A stretch of 64,000 bases of DNA from Geodermatophilus arenarius (GCF_042654585.1 NZ_JBHSGR010000001.1:124001-188000), one strand, 5' to 3'; positions 43,708-53,334 are shown, numbered from the stretch's first letter. Translations and numbers: made by a program. The notes: generated by a model not told the origin, from the sequence alone.

Positions 43708-44991
43708 GTGAGCAGCGACGACGGGACCGGTGACGTCGAGCGCTACCGCTACCTCGCCGAGGTCACCGAGTCCCTGACGCAGAGCCTGGACACCGGCACC
43801 ACGGCCGACCAGCTCGCCCGCCTCGTCGTGCCGGTCCTCGCCGACTGGGCCACCGTCACCCTGCTCGCCGGGGACGGCGCCCCCGGCCGCTCCGCCCGCG
43901 CGCACCGGGACCCCCGGCGCCTCGACGACGTCGACACCTACCTCGCCGGGCGGGTCACCGCCCCGCGCGACCAGGCCGCGCTCGCCTCGGCGCTCGCGTC
44001 CGGCGAGCCCGTGCAGCTGGAGCGCATCGAGGCGGACCTCGGCCCGGAGTCCCTGCCCCAGGGTCCGGTGCGCGCGGCGTGGGAGCGGCTGGACCCCCGG
44101 TCGAGCCTGTTCGTCCCGCTGCAGGCGCGCGGCTCGGGCTTCGGCGTCCTGTCCCTCGTCCGGTGCGGCGACCGGCCGCCGGCCGGGCCCGCCGACGTCG
44201 CGCTCGCCGTCGAGGTCGCCCGCCGCGGGGCGCTGGCGCTGGACAACGCCCGGCTCTACGGCCGCCAGCTGCGGGCGGCCGAGACGCTGCAGCACAGCCT
44301 GCTCACCCCGCCGCCGCAGCCGCCCGGCCTCGAGGTCGCCGTCCGCTACCGGCCCGCGGTGTCGCAGCACCTGGTCGGCGGTGACTGGTACGACGCGTTC
44401 CCCCGTCCCGACGGGACCACGGTGCTGGTCATCGGCGACGTCGCCGGGCACGGCGTCGAGGCCGCCGCGGCGATGGCGCAGCTGCGCAGCGCGGTGCGCA
44501 CGCTCGCCTACGACTCCCCCGACGGGCCGGCGCGGACCCTCGACCGCGTCGACCGGGTGCTGGCCGGCCTGCACGTCGGCACGCTGGCCACCGCGCTGGT
44601 CGCCCACCTGGCGCCCGCGCCCGGTGGTTCCGGCCGGCTGCTGCGCTGGTCGTCGGCCGGTCACCTGCCGCCGCTGGTGCTCGGTGCCGACGACGCGGTG
44701 CGGCTGCTCGAGACCCCGCCCGAGCGGCTGCTCGGCACCGACGAGCCCGGCCTGCGCCGCGACCACGAGGCGGCGATCGCACCCGGCGAGACGCTGGTGC
44801 TGGTCACCGACGGGCTGGTCGAGGTCGGCCGGCAGGGCATCGACGAGGGTCTCGCGGCCGCCGCCGAGGCGCTGTCCGGGCTGTCCGGGCTGGCCGCGGA
44901 CGCCCTGTGCGACCGGCTGCTCACCCGCGCCCTGCCCGGCCGCACCGACGACGACGTCGCCGTGCTCGCCGTCCGCGTCCTGCCCGGCTGA
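43708..44991 (+). CDS. GAF-domain PP2C-type (SpoIIE) serine phosphatase
   Basis: 427 residues. The N-terminal GAF-like sensor domain covers about 15-190 (LVVPVLADWATVTLL, SSLFVPLQARGSGFGVLSLV). The SpoIIE phosphatase domain follows with HSLLTPPPQPPGLEVAVRY, VGGDWYDAF, VIGDVAGHGVEAAAAM, WSSAGHLPPLVL and LVTDGLVE, including the metal Asp residues. Such proteins dephosphorylate anti-sigma-factor antagonists in actinobacterial stress pathways. GTG at 43708; an upstream open stretch has no coding character. No anti-sigma gene is adjacent, so its target is unknown. Confidence 0.92.
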   Translation: MSSDDGTGDVERYRYLAEVTESLTQSLDTGTTADQLARLVVPVLADWATVTLLAGDGAPGRSARAHRDPRRLDDVDTYLAGRVTAPRDQAALASALASGEPVQLERIEADLGPESLPQGPVRAAWERLDPRSSLFVPLQARGSGFGVLSLVRCGDRPPAGPADVALAVEVARRGALALDNARLYGRQLRAAETLQHSLLTPPPQPPGLEVAVRYRPAVSQHLVGGDWYDAFPRPDGTTVLVIGDVAGHGVEAAAAMAQLRSAVRTLAYDSPDGPARTLDRVDRVLAGLHVGTLATALVAHLAPAPGGSGRLLRWSSAGHLPPLVLGADDAVRLLETPPERLLGTDEPGLRRDHEAAIAPGETLVLVTDGLVEVGRQGIDEGLAAAAEALSGLSGLAADALCDRLLTRALPGRTDDDVAVLAVRVLPG

Positions 44992-45009
44992 GGCCGCTCA
45001 CCGCCCACC

Positions 45010-45064
45010 GGGTGGTCACCTGCCGGGGTCACCGGCCTGCGGTGACCCCGGCAGGTGACCACCC
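45010..45064. terminator. Perfect 25-base inverted repeat between convergent genes
   Basis: Arms 45010-45034 and 45040-45064 are exact reverse complements with a 5-base loop (GCCTG). It lies between the phosphatase and patatin stops and should act as a strong bidirectional terminator. No T-run, as common in high-GC actinobacteria. Confidence 0.85.
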
Positions 45065-45078
45065 GACGCGGGACGGCG

Positions 45079-45921
45079 TCAGCCCCAGAAGGCGCGGACC
45101 TCGTCGGCGACGCGCGCGGCCTGGGCGCGGCCGGCGCGGGCGCAGGGCTCGCGGGTGGCGGGGTCGAGCGGGTTGGTGCCGAAGGCGCGCACCGCGGCCT
45201 CGTCGGCGAGCACCAGGTGCGCCTTCCCCTCCCGCCGCAGCGTCGCCAGCTCGTCGTCCAGCGACGGACCCAGCGGGCTGCCCGCGATCCCCGCCATCGG
45301 CGCGACCACGAGCACCGTGTCGCAGCCGGCCGCGAGGTCGGCGTTGGTCGCCGAGCGCATCCCGCCGTCCATGAACCGCCGCTCCCCGATCGTGATCGGC
45401 GGGTAGACGCCCGGAACCGCGCAGGACGCGGCGACGGCGTCGAGCAGCGGGAACCCGGTGTCGCGGTCGACGGCGAGGAACTCCCCGTCCGCGGTGTCGA
45501 CGGCGGTCACCACGAGCCGCTGCGCGGGCCACTCCGGTGCGCCGATCCGCGCGCCGATGACCGCGCGCCGCTCGGACTCGGGCACGGTCTGCGCGCGCAG
45601 CGCGAGTGCGCCGATCCGGGCGCGCGCGTCCTGCTCGCCGGTCGCACCGGCCAGCGCGGCGGCGAACGAGGCGAAGAAGGCCGCCCCGTCGAACTGCACC
45701 GCCCGCTCGGTCGCCGGCACCGGGCCGAGCTGCGCGGCGTGGAGCTGCTCGAGGTCGTGGCCGGTGCGCAGCAGCGTGCCGACGATCGAGCCGGCCGAGG
45801 TGCCCACCACCAGGTCGGCGTCCCGGACGTCGACCCCGGCCTCGGCCAGCCCGGACAGCAGCCCGATCTCCCAGGCGATCCCGGCGATGCCACCGCCGCC
45901 GAGGACCAGTGCGCGGCTCAC
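45079..45921 (-). CDS. Patatin-like phospholipase
   Basis: 280 residues. The oxyanion loop GGGGIAG near residue 8, the nucleophile motif GTSAGS near residue 40 and the catalytic Asp in DGGMRS near residue 190 are complete. Acyl hydrolase acting on phospholipids or other acyl esters; cytoplasmic, with no signal peptide. ATG at 45921 diverges from the amylosucrase gene. Confidence 0.92.
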   Translation of the reverse strand: MSRALVLGGGGIAGIAWEIGLLSGLAEAGVDVRDADLVVGTSAGSIVGTLLRTGHDLEQLHAAQLGPVPATERAVQFDGAAFFASFAAALAGATGEQDARARIGALALRAQTVPESERRAVIGARIGAPEWPAQRLVVTAVDTADGEFLAVDRDTGFPLLDAVAASCAVPGVYPPITIGERRFMDGGMRSATNADLAAGCDTVLVVAPMAGIAGSPLGPSLDDELATLRREGKAHLVLADEAAVRAFGTNPLDPATREPCARAGRAQAARVADEVRAFWG

Positions 45922-46045
45922 CTCAGGACTCCGGGACGCCGGCGCCGACGGCCGTCCGTCGGGCAGTCACGGAGCGGGGGGAGGGAGGGGATCACGGGCG
46001 CCAGTCTGGCGTCGCCGGCGGCGCACGGTCGACCCGCCCCCCCTC

Positions 46046-46064
46046 CACCCGGGTCGCCCGGGTG
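46046..46064. promoter_or_regulatory. Inverted repeat before the amylosucrase gene
   Basis: CACCCGGG-TCG-CCCGGGTG, perfect 8-base arms, 33 bases before the amylosucrase start and within the 175-base divergent region shared with the patatin gene. It could be an operator; GC-rich sequence makes chance symmetry fairly likely. Confidence 0.4.
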
Positions 46065-46096
46065 CACGTGCGGCCCGGACACGCTACGCAGGGTCC

Positions 46097-48100
46097 ATGA
46101 GCGCGGGGGCCGGGCAGCCAGGAGCCGAGCAGCCGGGAGCCGAACAGCTGCGGGCCGGGGCCCGGCGGGCGTGGGCGGCGCTGCGGCCGCAGCTCGCCGA
46201 CGAGGCGGTCGCCGTCCTGGGCGAGGCGGAGGCGGACGCCTTCCTGGCCCGGGCCGACCTGGCGCTGCACGACGTCCACGAGCCGCTGGCCGTCCTGTAC
46301 GGGGACGCCGCCGACGACCTGTTCGCCCGCGGGCTGCGCGCCGCGCTGGCCGCGGCGGCCGAGCGCCCGGAGCCGCTGCGGCGGATCGACCGGCGGCGGG
46401 AGATCGACCCGGCGTGGTTCCAGCGGGCCCGGGTGCAGGGCTACGTCTGCTACGTCGACCGGTTCTGCGGCACCCTCGCCGAGCTGCCCGGCCGGCTCGG
46501 CCACCTCGCCGAGCTGGGCACCACCTACCTGCACCTGATGCCGCTGCTGCGCCCGCGCGAGGGCGAGAACGACGGTGGCTACGCGGTGGCCGACTACCGC
46601 GCGGTCGACCCGCGGCTGGGCACCATGGCCGACCTCGAGGCGGTCGCGGCCGCGCTGCACGAGCGGGAGATGGCGCTGTGCATCGACCTCGTGCTCAACC
46701 ACACCGCCCGCGAGCACCCCTGGGCGCAGGGCTGGCTGGCCGGCGACCCCGCGTACGCCGGCTTCTACACCGCCTTCCCCGACCGGGAGATGCCCGACGC
46801 CTACGACGCGACGATCCCGGAGGTCTTCCCCGACCGGGCCCCCGGCTCGTTCAGCTGGGTGCCCGAGGCGCTCGGCGGCGCCGGCGGCTGGGTGTGGACG
46901 ACGTTCTGGCCGTACCAGTGGGACCTCGACTACACCAACCCCGAGGTGACGCTGGCGATGGCCGGTGAGATCGCCTGGCTGGCCAACCGCGGCGTCGACG
47001 TCTTCCGGATGGACGCCGTCCCGTTCATGTGGAAGCGGCTGGGCACCAGCTGCCAGAACCAGCCCGAGGGGCACACCCTCCTGCAGCTGCTGCACGCGCT
47101 GACCCGGCTGGCCGCTCCCGGCGTGGTGTTCAAGGCGGAGGCGATCGTCTCCCCCGACGACCTGGTGGCCTACCTCGGCGGCCACGACCGCTACCGGCCC
47201 GAGTGCGAGCTGGCCTACCACAACTCGCTCATGGTGCTGCTGTGGAGCAGCCTGGCCACCCAGGACGTCCGGCTGGCCCGGCAGGCGCTGCGCCGGATGC
47301 GGCCGATCCCGCCCACGACCACCTGGTGCACCTACGTGCGCGGCCACGACGACATCGGCTGGGCGATCACCGACGAGGACGCCGCCGCCGTGGGCCTCGA
47401 CGGGTTCGCCCACCGCCGGTTCCTCAACGACTTCTACGCCGGCCGCTTCCCCGGCTCCTTCGCCCGCGGCGCGCTGTTCCAGGAGAACCCGGTCACCGGC
47501 GACGCGCGGATCTCCGGGTCGGCGGCGTCGCTGTGCGGCATCGAGGACGCCCTCGACCGCGACGACCCGGTCGCCCTCGACGCCGGGGTGCGCCGGCTGC
47601 TGCTCCTGTACTCGGTCGCCTACGCCTTCGGCGGGGTCCCGCTGCTCTACATGGGCGACGAGCTGGCGCTGCGCAACGACAGCTCCTACCTCGCCGAGCC
47701 CGAGCGGGCGCCGGACAACCGCTGGATGCACCGCCCGCCGATGGACTGGGCGGCCGCGGCCCGCCGCGGCGACCCGACCACGCTGGAGGGCCGGGTGTGG
47801 GCCGGGATCCGCCGGCTCGGGGAGGTGCGCCGGTCGCTGCTGGCGCTGCGCGGCGGGGTGGAGTCGACGGTGGTCGACGTCGGCAACGACGCGGTGCTGG
47901 TCTGGCGGCGGCAGCACCCGCGCGGCGGCACGTTCGTCGGGGTGGCCAACTTCTCGCCGCACCCGCAGCGGATCGACGCCGACACCGTCACCGGGTTCGG
48001 CACGTTCGCGCAGGTGCACGGCAGCGACGGGCCCCTGCCCGTCCGCGACGGCCTGCTGCTGGTCCCCGGCCTCGGCTCCGCCTGGTTCGCCGAGCCCTGA
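46097..48100 (+). CDS. ams: Amylosucrase (GH13 subfamily 4)
   Basis: 667 residues. Makes alpha-1,4-glucan from sucrose, or hydrolyses sucrose. After the helical N-domain, WFQRARVQGYVCYVDRFCG and ENDGGYAVADYR start the barrel. Catalytic residues are nucleophile Asp306 (VDVFRMDAVPF), Glu348 (FKAEAIV) and Asp418 (VRGHDDIGW). The 42-residue gap between the first two equals that in Neisseria amylosucrase (286 and 328, recalled). The N-terminus has a repeated PGAEQ segment. Sucrose phosphorylase or trehalose synthase are less likely because of the N-domain and these motifs. ATG at 46097 is chosen; the open frame further upstream is non-coding. Confidence 0.9.
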   Translation: MSAGAGQPGAEQPGAEQLRAGARRAWAALRPQLADEAVAVLGEAEADAFLARADLALHDVHEPLAVLYGDAADDLFARGLRAALAAAAERPEPLRRIDRRREIDPAWFQRARVQGYVCYVDRFCGTLAELPGRLGHLAELGTTYLHLMPLLRPREGENDGGYAVADYRAVDPRLGTMADLEAVAAALHEREMALCIDLVLNHTAREHPWAQGWLAGDPAYAGFYTAFPDREMPDAYDATIPEVFPDRAPGSFSWVPEALGGAGGWVWTTFWPYQWDLDYTNPEVTLAMAGEIAWLANRGVDVFRMDAVPFMWKRLGTSCQNQPEGHTLLQLLHALTRLAAPGVVFKAEAIVSPDDLVAYLGGHDRYRPECELAYHNSLMVLLWSSLATQDVRLARQALRRMRPIPPTTTWCTYVRGHDDIGWAITDEDAAAVGLDGFAHRRFLNDFYAGRFPGSFARGALFQENPVTGDARISGSAASLCGIEDALDRDDPVALDAGVRRLLLLYSVAYAFGGVPLLYMGDELALRNDSSYLAEPERAPDNRWMHRPPMDWAAAARRGDPTTLEGRVWAGIRRLGEVRRSLLALRGGVESTVVDVGNDAVLVWRRQHPRGGTFVGVANFSPHPQRIDADTVTGFGTFAQVHGSDGPLPVRDGLLLVPGLGSAWFAEP

Positions 48101-48115
48101 CCGGTGCGGACCACC

Positions 48116-48913
48116 TCACCCGCGGAGGAAGTCCGCGACCAGCGGCGCCAGGACCTCGGGAGCGACGACGTGGCCGGAGGCGGGGAGCACCCGCAGCGCG
48201 CCCGCCGGGAGGAGGTCCGCCAGCCGCCGGGCCACCTCCTGCATGAACGGAGGGCTGTCGCCGCCGACCAGCACGAGCCCGGGCCGCGCCGCGCGGCGGG
48301 CGACGTCCTCGGGCACCGCGCCGCCGGTCCGCACCGAGTCGAGCACCGCCAGGTCGTACGCGAGGGTCGGGGCGAGGGCCAGCAGCTCCGCCCACCGCGG
48401 CGTCGCCCGCATCGCGTCGACCACCTCGCCGGGCATCCCGGTGCCGCGGCACCACCGGTCCACCGCCTCGTCCCGCTCCCCGGCGGCCAGCAGGTCCAGG
48501 ATCCCGGCCGCGAAGGTGCGGCTCTCGCCCCGGAACGCGGGGTCGTCGGGGGCGAAGGGCGGGTCGTGGAGGACGAACCGGTCCACCGGCAGCCCCGCCC
48601 CGACGGCGCGCAGCACCAGGGCGGCGCCGGAGGAGTGCCCGTAGAGGGACGCGTGCCCGCCCACCGCGTCGACCAGCGCGGTGAGGTCCTCGACCTCCCG
48701 CTCGACGGCGTACGGCAGGGTGTCGCCGCTGTCGCCGCGGCCCCGCCGGTCGTAGTCGACCGTCGTGAACCGCTCGCCGAGCGCCCGGGCCGTGGGGCGC
48801 ATCAGCGCGCGGTCGCACGTCGCGCCGCACACGGTGACCAGCGGCGGCCCGGACCCGCAGACCTCGTAGGCGATGCGGGTGCCGTCCGCCGAGGCGACCG
48901 TCTCGTACGTCAT
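48116..48913 (-). CDS. Alpha/beta-fold hydrolase
   Basis: 265 residues from ATG at 48913, the usual family start (MTYETVASADGTRIAYE); upstream ATGs at 48946 and 48976 are possible but run into the divergent gene's leader, and none has a good ribosome site. The core motifs are YGHSSGAALVLRAV with the nucleophile Ser, YDRRGRGDSGDT, and a late SGHVVAPE with the catalytic His. Reads as a general esterase-type hydrolase; substrate unknown. Converges with the amylosucrase gene with 15 bases between stops. Confidence 0.85.
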   Translation of the reverse strand: MTYETVASADGTRIAYEVCGSGPPLVTVCGATCDRALMRPTARALGERFTTVDYDRRGRGDSGDTLPYAVEREVEDLTALVDAVGGHASLYGHSSGAALVLRAVGAGLPVDRFVLHDPPFAPDDPAFRGESRTFAAGILDLLAAGERDEAVDRWCRGTGMPGEVVDAMRATPRWAELLALAPTLAYDLAVLDSVRTGGAVPEDVARRAARPGLVLVGGDSPPFMQEVARRLADLLPAGALRVLPASGHVVAPEVLAPLVADFLRG

Positions 48914-48969
48914 GCCGGGGAGACCGGCGGACGGCGCACCACTCATCGGCACCACACGGAGGAGGACAC

Positions 48970-49917
48970 GTGGCACGGATGGACCTGAGGGTTCGGCTGC
49001 TGGGCCGGCTGCTCGCGCGGACGTCGATCACGCGGATGGACGGCGAGCGGCTGCGCAGGGCGCAGCAGCGGCGCGTCCCGCACAACCCGGTGACCGACCT
49101 GCTGCTCGGCGGCGTGGCACCGGGCGTGCGGCTCACCGACGGGACCGCACGGGGCGAGGCCGGCAAGGTGCCCGTGCGCACGTACCGGCCGGAGTGGGCC
49201 ACCGGCCCCCTGCCGCTGGTCGTGAACTTCCACGGCGGCGGCTGGACGCTGGGCAACCTCGACTCCGCGGACTGGCTGTGCAGCAGCGTGTCCGCCACCG
49301 TCGGCGCCGTCGTCGTCTCGGTCGAGTACCGGCTCGCGCCCGGGCACCGCTGGCCGGCCGCGGCCGAGGACTGCTACGCCGCCCTGACCGACGTCGTGGA
49401 GCGGGCCGCCGAGTTCGGCGCCGACCCCGAGCGGGTCGCGGTGATGGGCGACAGCGCGGGCGGCAACCTGGCCGCCGTCGTCTGCCTGATGGCCCGGGAG
49501 CGCTCCGGCCCGCGGATCGCCCACCAGGGGCTGGTCTACCCGTCGGTCGACCTGACGATGAGCAGCCCGTCGATCGACGAGAACGCCCACGCGCCGATCC
49601 TCACCCGCGCCGACTGCCGCGCCTTCCGCGACCACTACCTCGGCGACGGCGACCCGCACCACCCGCACGCCTCGCCGCTGTTCGCCACCGACCACGCGGG
49701 CCTCCCGCCGGCGCTGGTCCAGGTGGCCGAGCACGACCCCATCCGCGACGACGGCGTGCGCTACGCCGCGGTGCTGCGGGACGCGGGCGTGCCCGTCCGG
49801 CTGACGGAGTACGTCGGCATGCCGCACGGGTTCCTCGCCTTCCCGCGGCTGTGCCGGTCGGCGCCGCAGGCCCTGGCGGAGCTGTGCGCGGAGCAGGCGG
49901 CGGTGTTCAGCCGCTGA
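48970..49917 (+). CDS. Alpha/beta-hydrolase, hormone-sensitive-lipase type
   Basis: 315 residues. NFHGGGWTLGN gives the oxyanion hole, GDSAGGNLAAVV the nucleophile Ser, EHDPIRDDG the Asp and GMPHGFLAF the His. An N-terminal basic segment of about 40 residues precedes the core. GTG at 48970 has GGAGGA upstream. Divergent from the 48116 hydrolase. Cytoplasmic esterase of unknown substrate. Confidence 0.9.
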   Translation: MARMDLRVRLLGRLLARTSITRMDGERLRRAQQRRVPHNPVTDLLLGGVAPGVRLTDGTARGEAGKVPVRTYRPEWATGPLPLVVNFHGGGWTLGNLDSADWLCSSVSATVGAVVVSVEYRLAPGHRWPAAAEDCYAALTDVVERAAEFGADPERVAVMGDSAGGNLAAVVCLMARERSGPRIAHQGLVYPSVDLTMSSPSIDENAHAPILTRADCRAFRDHYLGDGDPHHPHASPLFATDHAGLPPALVQVAEHDPIRDDGVRYAAVLRDAGVPVRLTEYVGMPHGFLAFPRLCRSAPQALAELCAEQAAVFSR

Positions 49918-50177
49918 CCGTGTCGCCCGGCGTCGCGGGGTGCCCGGGCCCGCTCCCCGCACCCACGGCCCTGCCACCACCTGCCGCACGCCCGGGCGGC
50001 TGCTCCCGTCACCGCGCACGGTGGGCAGAGCCCATGGCCCCTGTCGGTCCACGGGCCCCGCGGGACCCTCCGGGTGGCAGACCTGGCCACGACCGCGGGA
50101 CGTGCCGCCGGTCCGGTCTCCCGAGGACGCCGCCGCACCCGGCCGGCGACCGCGGGCCCGCCTCGGGCTCCCGTCCC
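49918..50177. other. Non-coding gap of 260 bases
   Basis: Between convergent genes. No frame shows coding character, no RNA gene or long inverted repeat was recognised. Confidence 0.5.
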
Positions 50178-50777
50178 TCAGTGGTCGCTGCAGCAGTCCC
50201 GCTGTCTCGGGGACTCGAACGGGACGACCTCGCCGTCGCCCGACGCGGCCACCGGCAGCACGAGGACGCCGTCGCGGTACTCCGGGCGCACGTGCTCGCG
50301 CGTCCGCAGGACCAGGCCCGGGTCGTCGGCGACGCCGACGAGGTCGACCGCCTGCACCGCCGACCGGGTGGTCAGCTCGGCCAGTGGCAGCCGGCCGGGG
50401 AGGTCCTCCTGGCCGGGGAAGCGGACCAGCCGGCCGGAGGCCCGCTCCCGGTGCGCGCGGCCGACTGCGACCGCGTGCTCGACGTGCCCGGGGTCCCCGG
50501 CCGACGGGGCGTCCCCGTCCCCGGAGACCACCACCGCGTCCCCGGGGCGGGCCCACGCCGCGACGGCGGCTGCGAGCTCCGCCGAGCGGGGAGCCCGCAG
50601 CGAGCCGGCGTGGTGGTTGCCGCCGGCCGACCGCACGACGTGCGTCGCCACCTCGGTGGCGCCGACCCGCCGGCCGAGGTCGAGCAGCCGGTGCTCGACC
50701 TCGGCCAGCGCGGCCGGCGAGGTGCCCGTGTCGCCGCAGACGGCGAGCCAGCAGTCGCCGGAGCGGGACTCAGCCAA
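50178..50777 (-). CDS. Hypothetical protein coupled to the PHP-type gene
   Basis: 199 residues from a TTG at 50777 that overlaps the stop of the upstream gene by 8 bases. The sequence mixes regular helices and strands (LAVCGDTGTSPAALAEVEHR, PGDAVVVSGDGDAP), a central Arg-rich helix, and ends in CCSDH. The pattern DAVVVSGDGD suggests a nucleotide- or metal-binding loop, but I do not recognise a family. Co-transcribed with the PHP-like gene. The start is uncertain because TTG is rare. Confidence 0.6.
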   Translation of the reverse strand: MAESRSGDCWLAVCGDTGTSPAALAEVEHRLLDLGRRVGATEVATHVVRSAGGNHHAGSLRAPRSAELAAAVAAWARPGDAVVVSGDGDAPSAGDPGHVEHAVAVGRAHRERASGRLVRFPGQEDLPGRLPLAELTTRSAVQAVDLVGVADDPGLVLRTREHVRPEYRDGVLVLPVAASGDGEVVPFESPRQRDCCSDH

Positions 50778-52451
50778 CGGTGACGAACACCGGGTTCGAG
50801 TAGAACCACAGGTCGGTCCAGGGGTCGCTGTTGCCGTCGGGGTCCTGCCGCGGCTCGATGCTGCCGGGCGCCGAGAAGTTGCCGTCGGTCCCGCGCAGCC
50901 GCAGGTAGAACGGGCGGTCGACCCGCCGGAACACGTGGTTGACCACGACCTGCCCGTTGCCGCGGACCTCGAAGGACTCGACGACGGCGGTCTCCGGCGC
51001 CGTCTGGGTGTCCCGGTCGGCCACCGGGCCGGTGATCGGGCCGCTGATCAGGTCGACCCGGCGCAGGACCGGCAGGTCGCCGTGGGCGTTGGGCCGGCGG
51101 CGCGGGGTGATCCGGACCTGCACGTGCACGTTCTCGCCGGGGCCCACGCGCAGCTGCTCGCCCAGGGTGGCCGGTGCGTCGCCGCCGCCGGCGCCCCGGA
51201 CGCTGACCTCGAGGGCGTCGACGAGGTCGCCGTGGACGACGAACGCGCGCCCGGCCCGCAGGCCGTCCATGACGGCGCCGTAGTCGCGGCTAGCCGCCCC
51301 CACCCACGTCCGCGAGTAGTGGCCGGGGAAGAAGTCACCGCGGCCGACCTGCGGGACGCCGCCGTCCACCGGGTCGCCGTAGCGGCCGTTGGCGGTGAAC
51401 CACTCGCTGGAGTCCGCACCCGCGGGACGGACGAGCTGGTCGCGGTAGACCGAGTGCGAGTCGGAGTTGGCGGTGATCCACCAGGGCCGGCCCTCCGCCA
51501 GCAGCGAGTCCCACACGCCGCCGACCTTGGCGGTCATCCAGTCGAAGCCGCCGAAGGTCCGGTAGGACTCGAGGGGGTAGCCGGGGAAGCTGTCGGGCCG
51601 GGGGCTGTTGCCGTAGTAGCCGCGCGCCTCGCCCGGGCCCTCCGGCGCCGGGATGCCGGCGGCCTGGTGCCCGGGCGCGCCCTCCATGCCGATCGCGACC
51701 CGCGGGTCGGCGTCGCGCCACGCGCGGAGCTCGTGCGGCGAGTCGATGCCGTTGCGGGCGGGGTGGTTGGCGAGGAAGAGCGCGTTGGGGGTGCGGCGGT
51801 TCGTCATCTGCTGGCCGAGCCACCGGATGCCGGCCACCGCGCGGTCCTCGGTCGTGTTGCCGAGGGAGCCGTCGAACTGCTGCTCGAACTCCCGCAGGAC
51901 GGCGACCTCCTCGCTGCTGGGGACGACGAAGACGGTGCCGTGCTCGGCGGCCGGGATGTTCCACTCCAGCCCCTGGAACACCAGCACGTCCCGGTGGGCC
52001 GTCCGGGCGGCGCGGATGTCGGGGTTGACCAGGTCGACGCCCAGGCGCGCGTGCGTGGCCGAGCCGTGGTCGGTGACGACCATCCAGTCGACGCCGTTGC
52101 GCCGGGCCTGCTCCACCTGCTGGCGGACGGTGTAGAGGCCGTCGGAGCTGTACTGCGTGTGGACGTGGTGGTCCCCGTTGAGCCAGGTGTAGGAGGCGGC
52201 GCCGCCGCTGCCCCCCGCGCGGGGCGGCCTGGGCGGTCCGGGGCGCGCCGGCCACCGTCGCGCCGACCGCCAGACCGAGGACCCCGGCCGCCTGCAGGAA
52301 CCGCCGGCGGGAGAGGTCGCCGGGCGAGAGGTCCCGGTCGGGGACCGAGACGTCGCCGTAGGGCGTCCAGGCGGCGGGCCCGTGCCCGTGGTCGTGCCCG
52401 TGGTCGTGGTCGTGGCCGTGGTGGTGGTCGTGGTGGTGGTGGACCGGACAC
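50770..52451 (-). pseudogene. CehA/McbA-type PHP-domain metallohydrolase with disrupted 5' end
   Basis: The mature part reads cleanly from about 52200 to 50770: GDHHVHTQYSSDGLYTV, VTDHGSATHARLGVD, LFLANHPARNGID and NSDSHSVYRD are PHP metal-site motifs. A Tat signal peptide (SRRRFLQAAGV, near 52283-52312, then AVGATVAGAP) and a His/Asp/Gly-rich leader (52383-52441) lie upstream in a different frame. The two frames meet at a run of six C at 52211-52216; removing one base would join them. The His-rich frame has no ATG, GTG or TTG start: the best start, GTG at 52451 after GAGGAG, is again one base out. Either two indels or assembly errors. Intact relatives are secreted phosphoesterases. Confidence 0.75.
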
Positions 52452-52613
52452 GTCTCTCCTCGGGGAGCGGCGACAGGAGGGCCGGCCGCGGGGAGCGGTC
52501 CGGCCCCGACCCATCCTCAGGACCGAGGTGACCGACGGGTGGCTCGTCGATGACACACCGTGGTGCCCGGCGTGACGTCTGCGCGACGGGCGTGGGGATG
52601 CCAGGGTGGACGG

Positions 52614-53321
52614 GTGACCGACGTCCAGCACCGCGACGGCCGCCGCACGGCCGCCGTCCGCACCTACCAGGGGCACGGCATCCACGCGGCCCCCGGCGTG
52701 CACGAGTACGCCGCGAGCCTGGTCCGGACGCTGCTCCCCGACGGCGGGCGGGTGCTCGAGGTCGGCTCCGGCTGCGGCGCGCTGGCGCTGCGGCTGCGCG
52801 ACGCCGGGGTCGACGTCGTCCCCACCGACCTCGACCCGCCGCACGAGTGGATCGCCCGGCTCGACCTCGACGACCCGGACTGGACCGACGAGACCCGCGG
52901 CCCGTTCGACCTGGTGGTGTGCGTGGAGACGCTGGAGCACGTGGAGAACCCGCGGCAGGTGCTGCGCTCGATCCGGGCCCTGCTGCGCCCCGGCGGCCGG
53001 CTGCTGGTGAGCACCCCCAACGTCACGCACCCCCACTCGCGGCTGCTGACCCTGCTGCGCGGGGCGCCCTACATCTTCGGCCCGAGCCACTACCACTCCC
53101 CCGGCCACATCACGCTGCTGCCGGACTGGATGCTCACCGAGCACGTGCGGCTGGCCGGGTTCGACCGGATCGAGGTCACCACCGCCGGCGACACCCTCTA
53201 CACCGGGCCCATGCGGCTGGCCTACCGCGTGGAGATGGCGGTGCTGCGGCTGCTCGGCATCCGGCAGCGGGCCACCTCCGGCGACGGCGTCTGCACGTTC
53301 GTCACCGCCACGGCGGTCTAG
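52614..53321 (+). CDS. SAM-dependent class I methyltransferase
   Basis: 235 residues from GTG at 52614. The SAM-binding motif I is VLEVGSGCGALALRL, motif II ends in VVPTDLD, and CVETLEHVENPRQVLRSI with LLRPGGRLLVSTPN completes the Methyltransf_11-like core. C-terminal part with HITLLPDWM resembles methyltransferases found with polysaccharide or lipid modification genes. Acceptor unknown. A hairpin follows the stop. Confidence 0.9.
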   Translation: MTDVQHRDGRRTAAVRTYQGHGIHAAPGVHEYAASLVRTLLPDGGRVLEVGSGCGALALRLRDAGVDVVPTDLDPPHEWIARLDLDDPDWTDETRGPFDLVVCVETLEHVENPRQVLRSIRALLRPGGRLLVSTPNVTHPHSRLLTLLRGAPYIFGPSHYHSPGHITLLPDWMLTEHVRLAGFDRIEVTTAGDTLYTGPMRLAYRVEMAVLRLLGIRQRATSGDGVCTFVTATAV

Positions 53322-53334
53322 CGGCCGGGAGCGT

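Noticed and set aside
46097..48100. Trehalose synthase or sucrose phosphorylase
   Set aside because: The helical N-domain, the RGHDDIGW segment and the spacing of the first two catalytic residues fit amylosucrase better.
49918..50177. A small gene or RNA in the 260-base gap
   Set aside because: No ribosome site with a plausible frame and no tRNA- or riboswitch-like fold was recognised.
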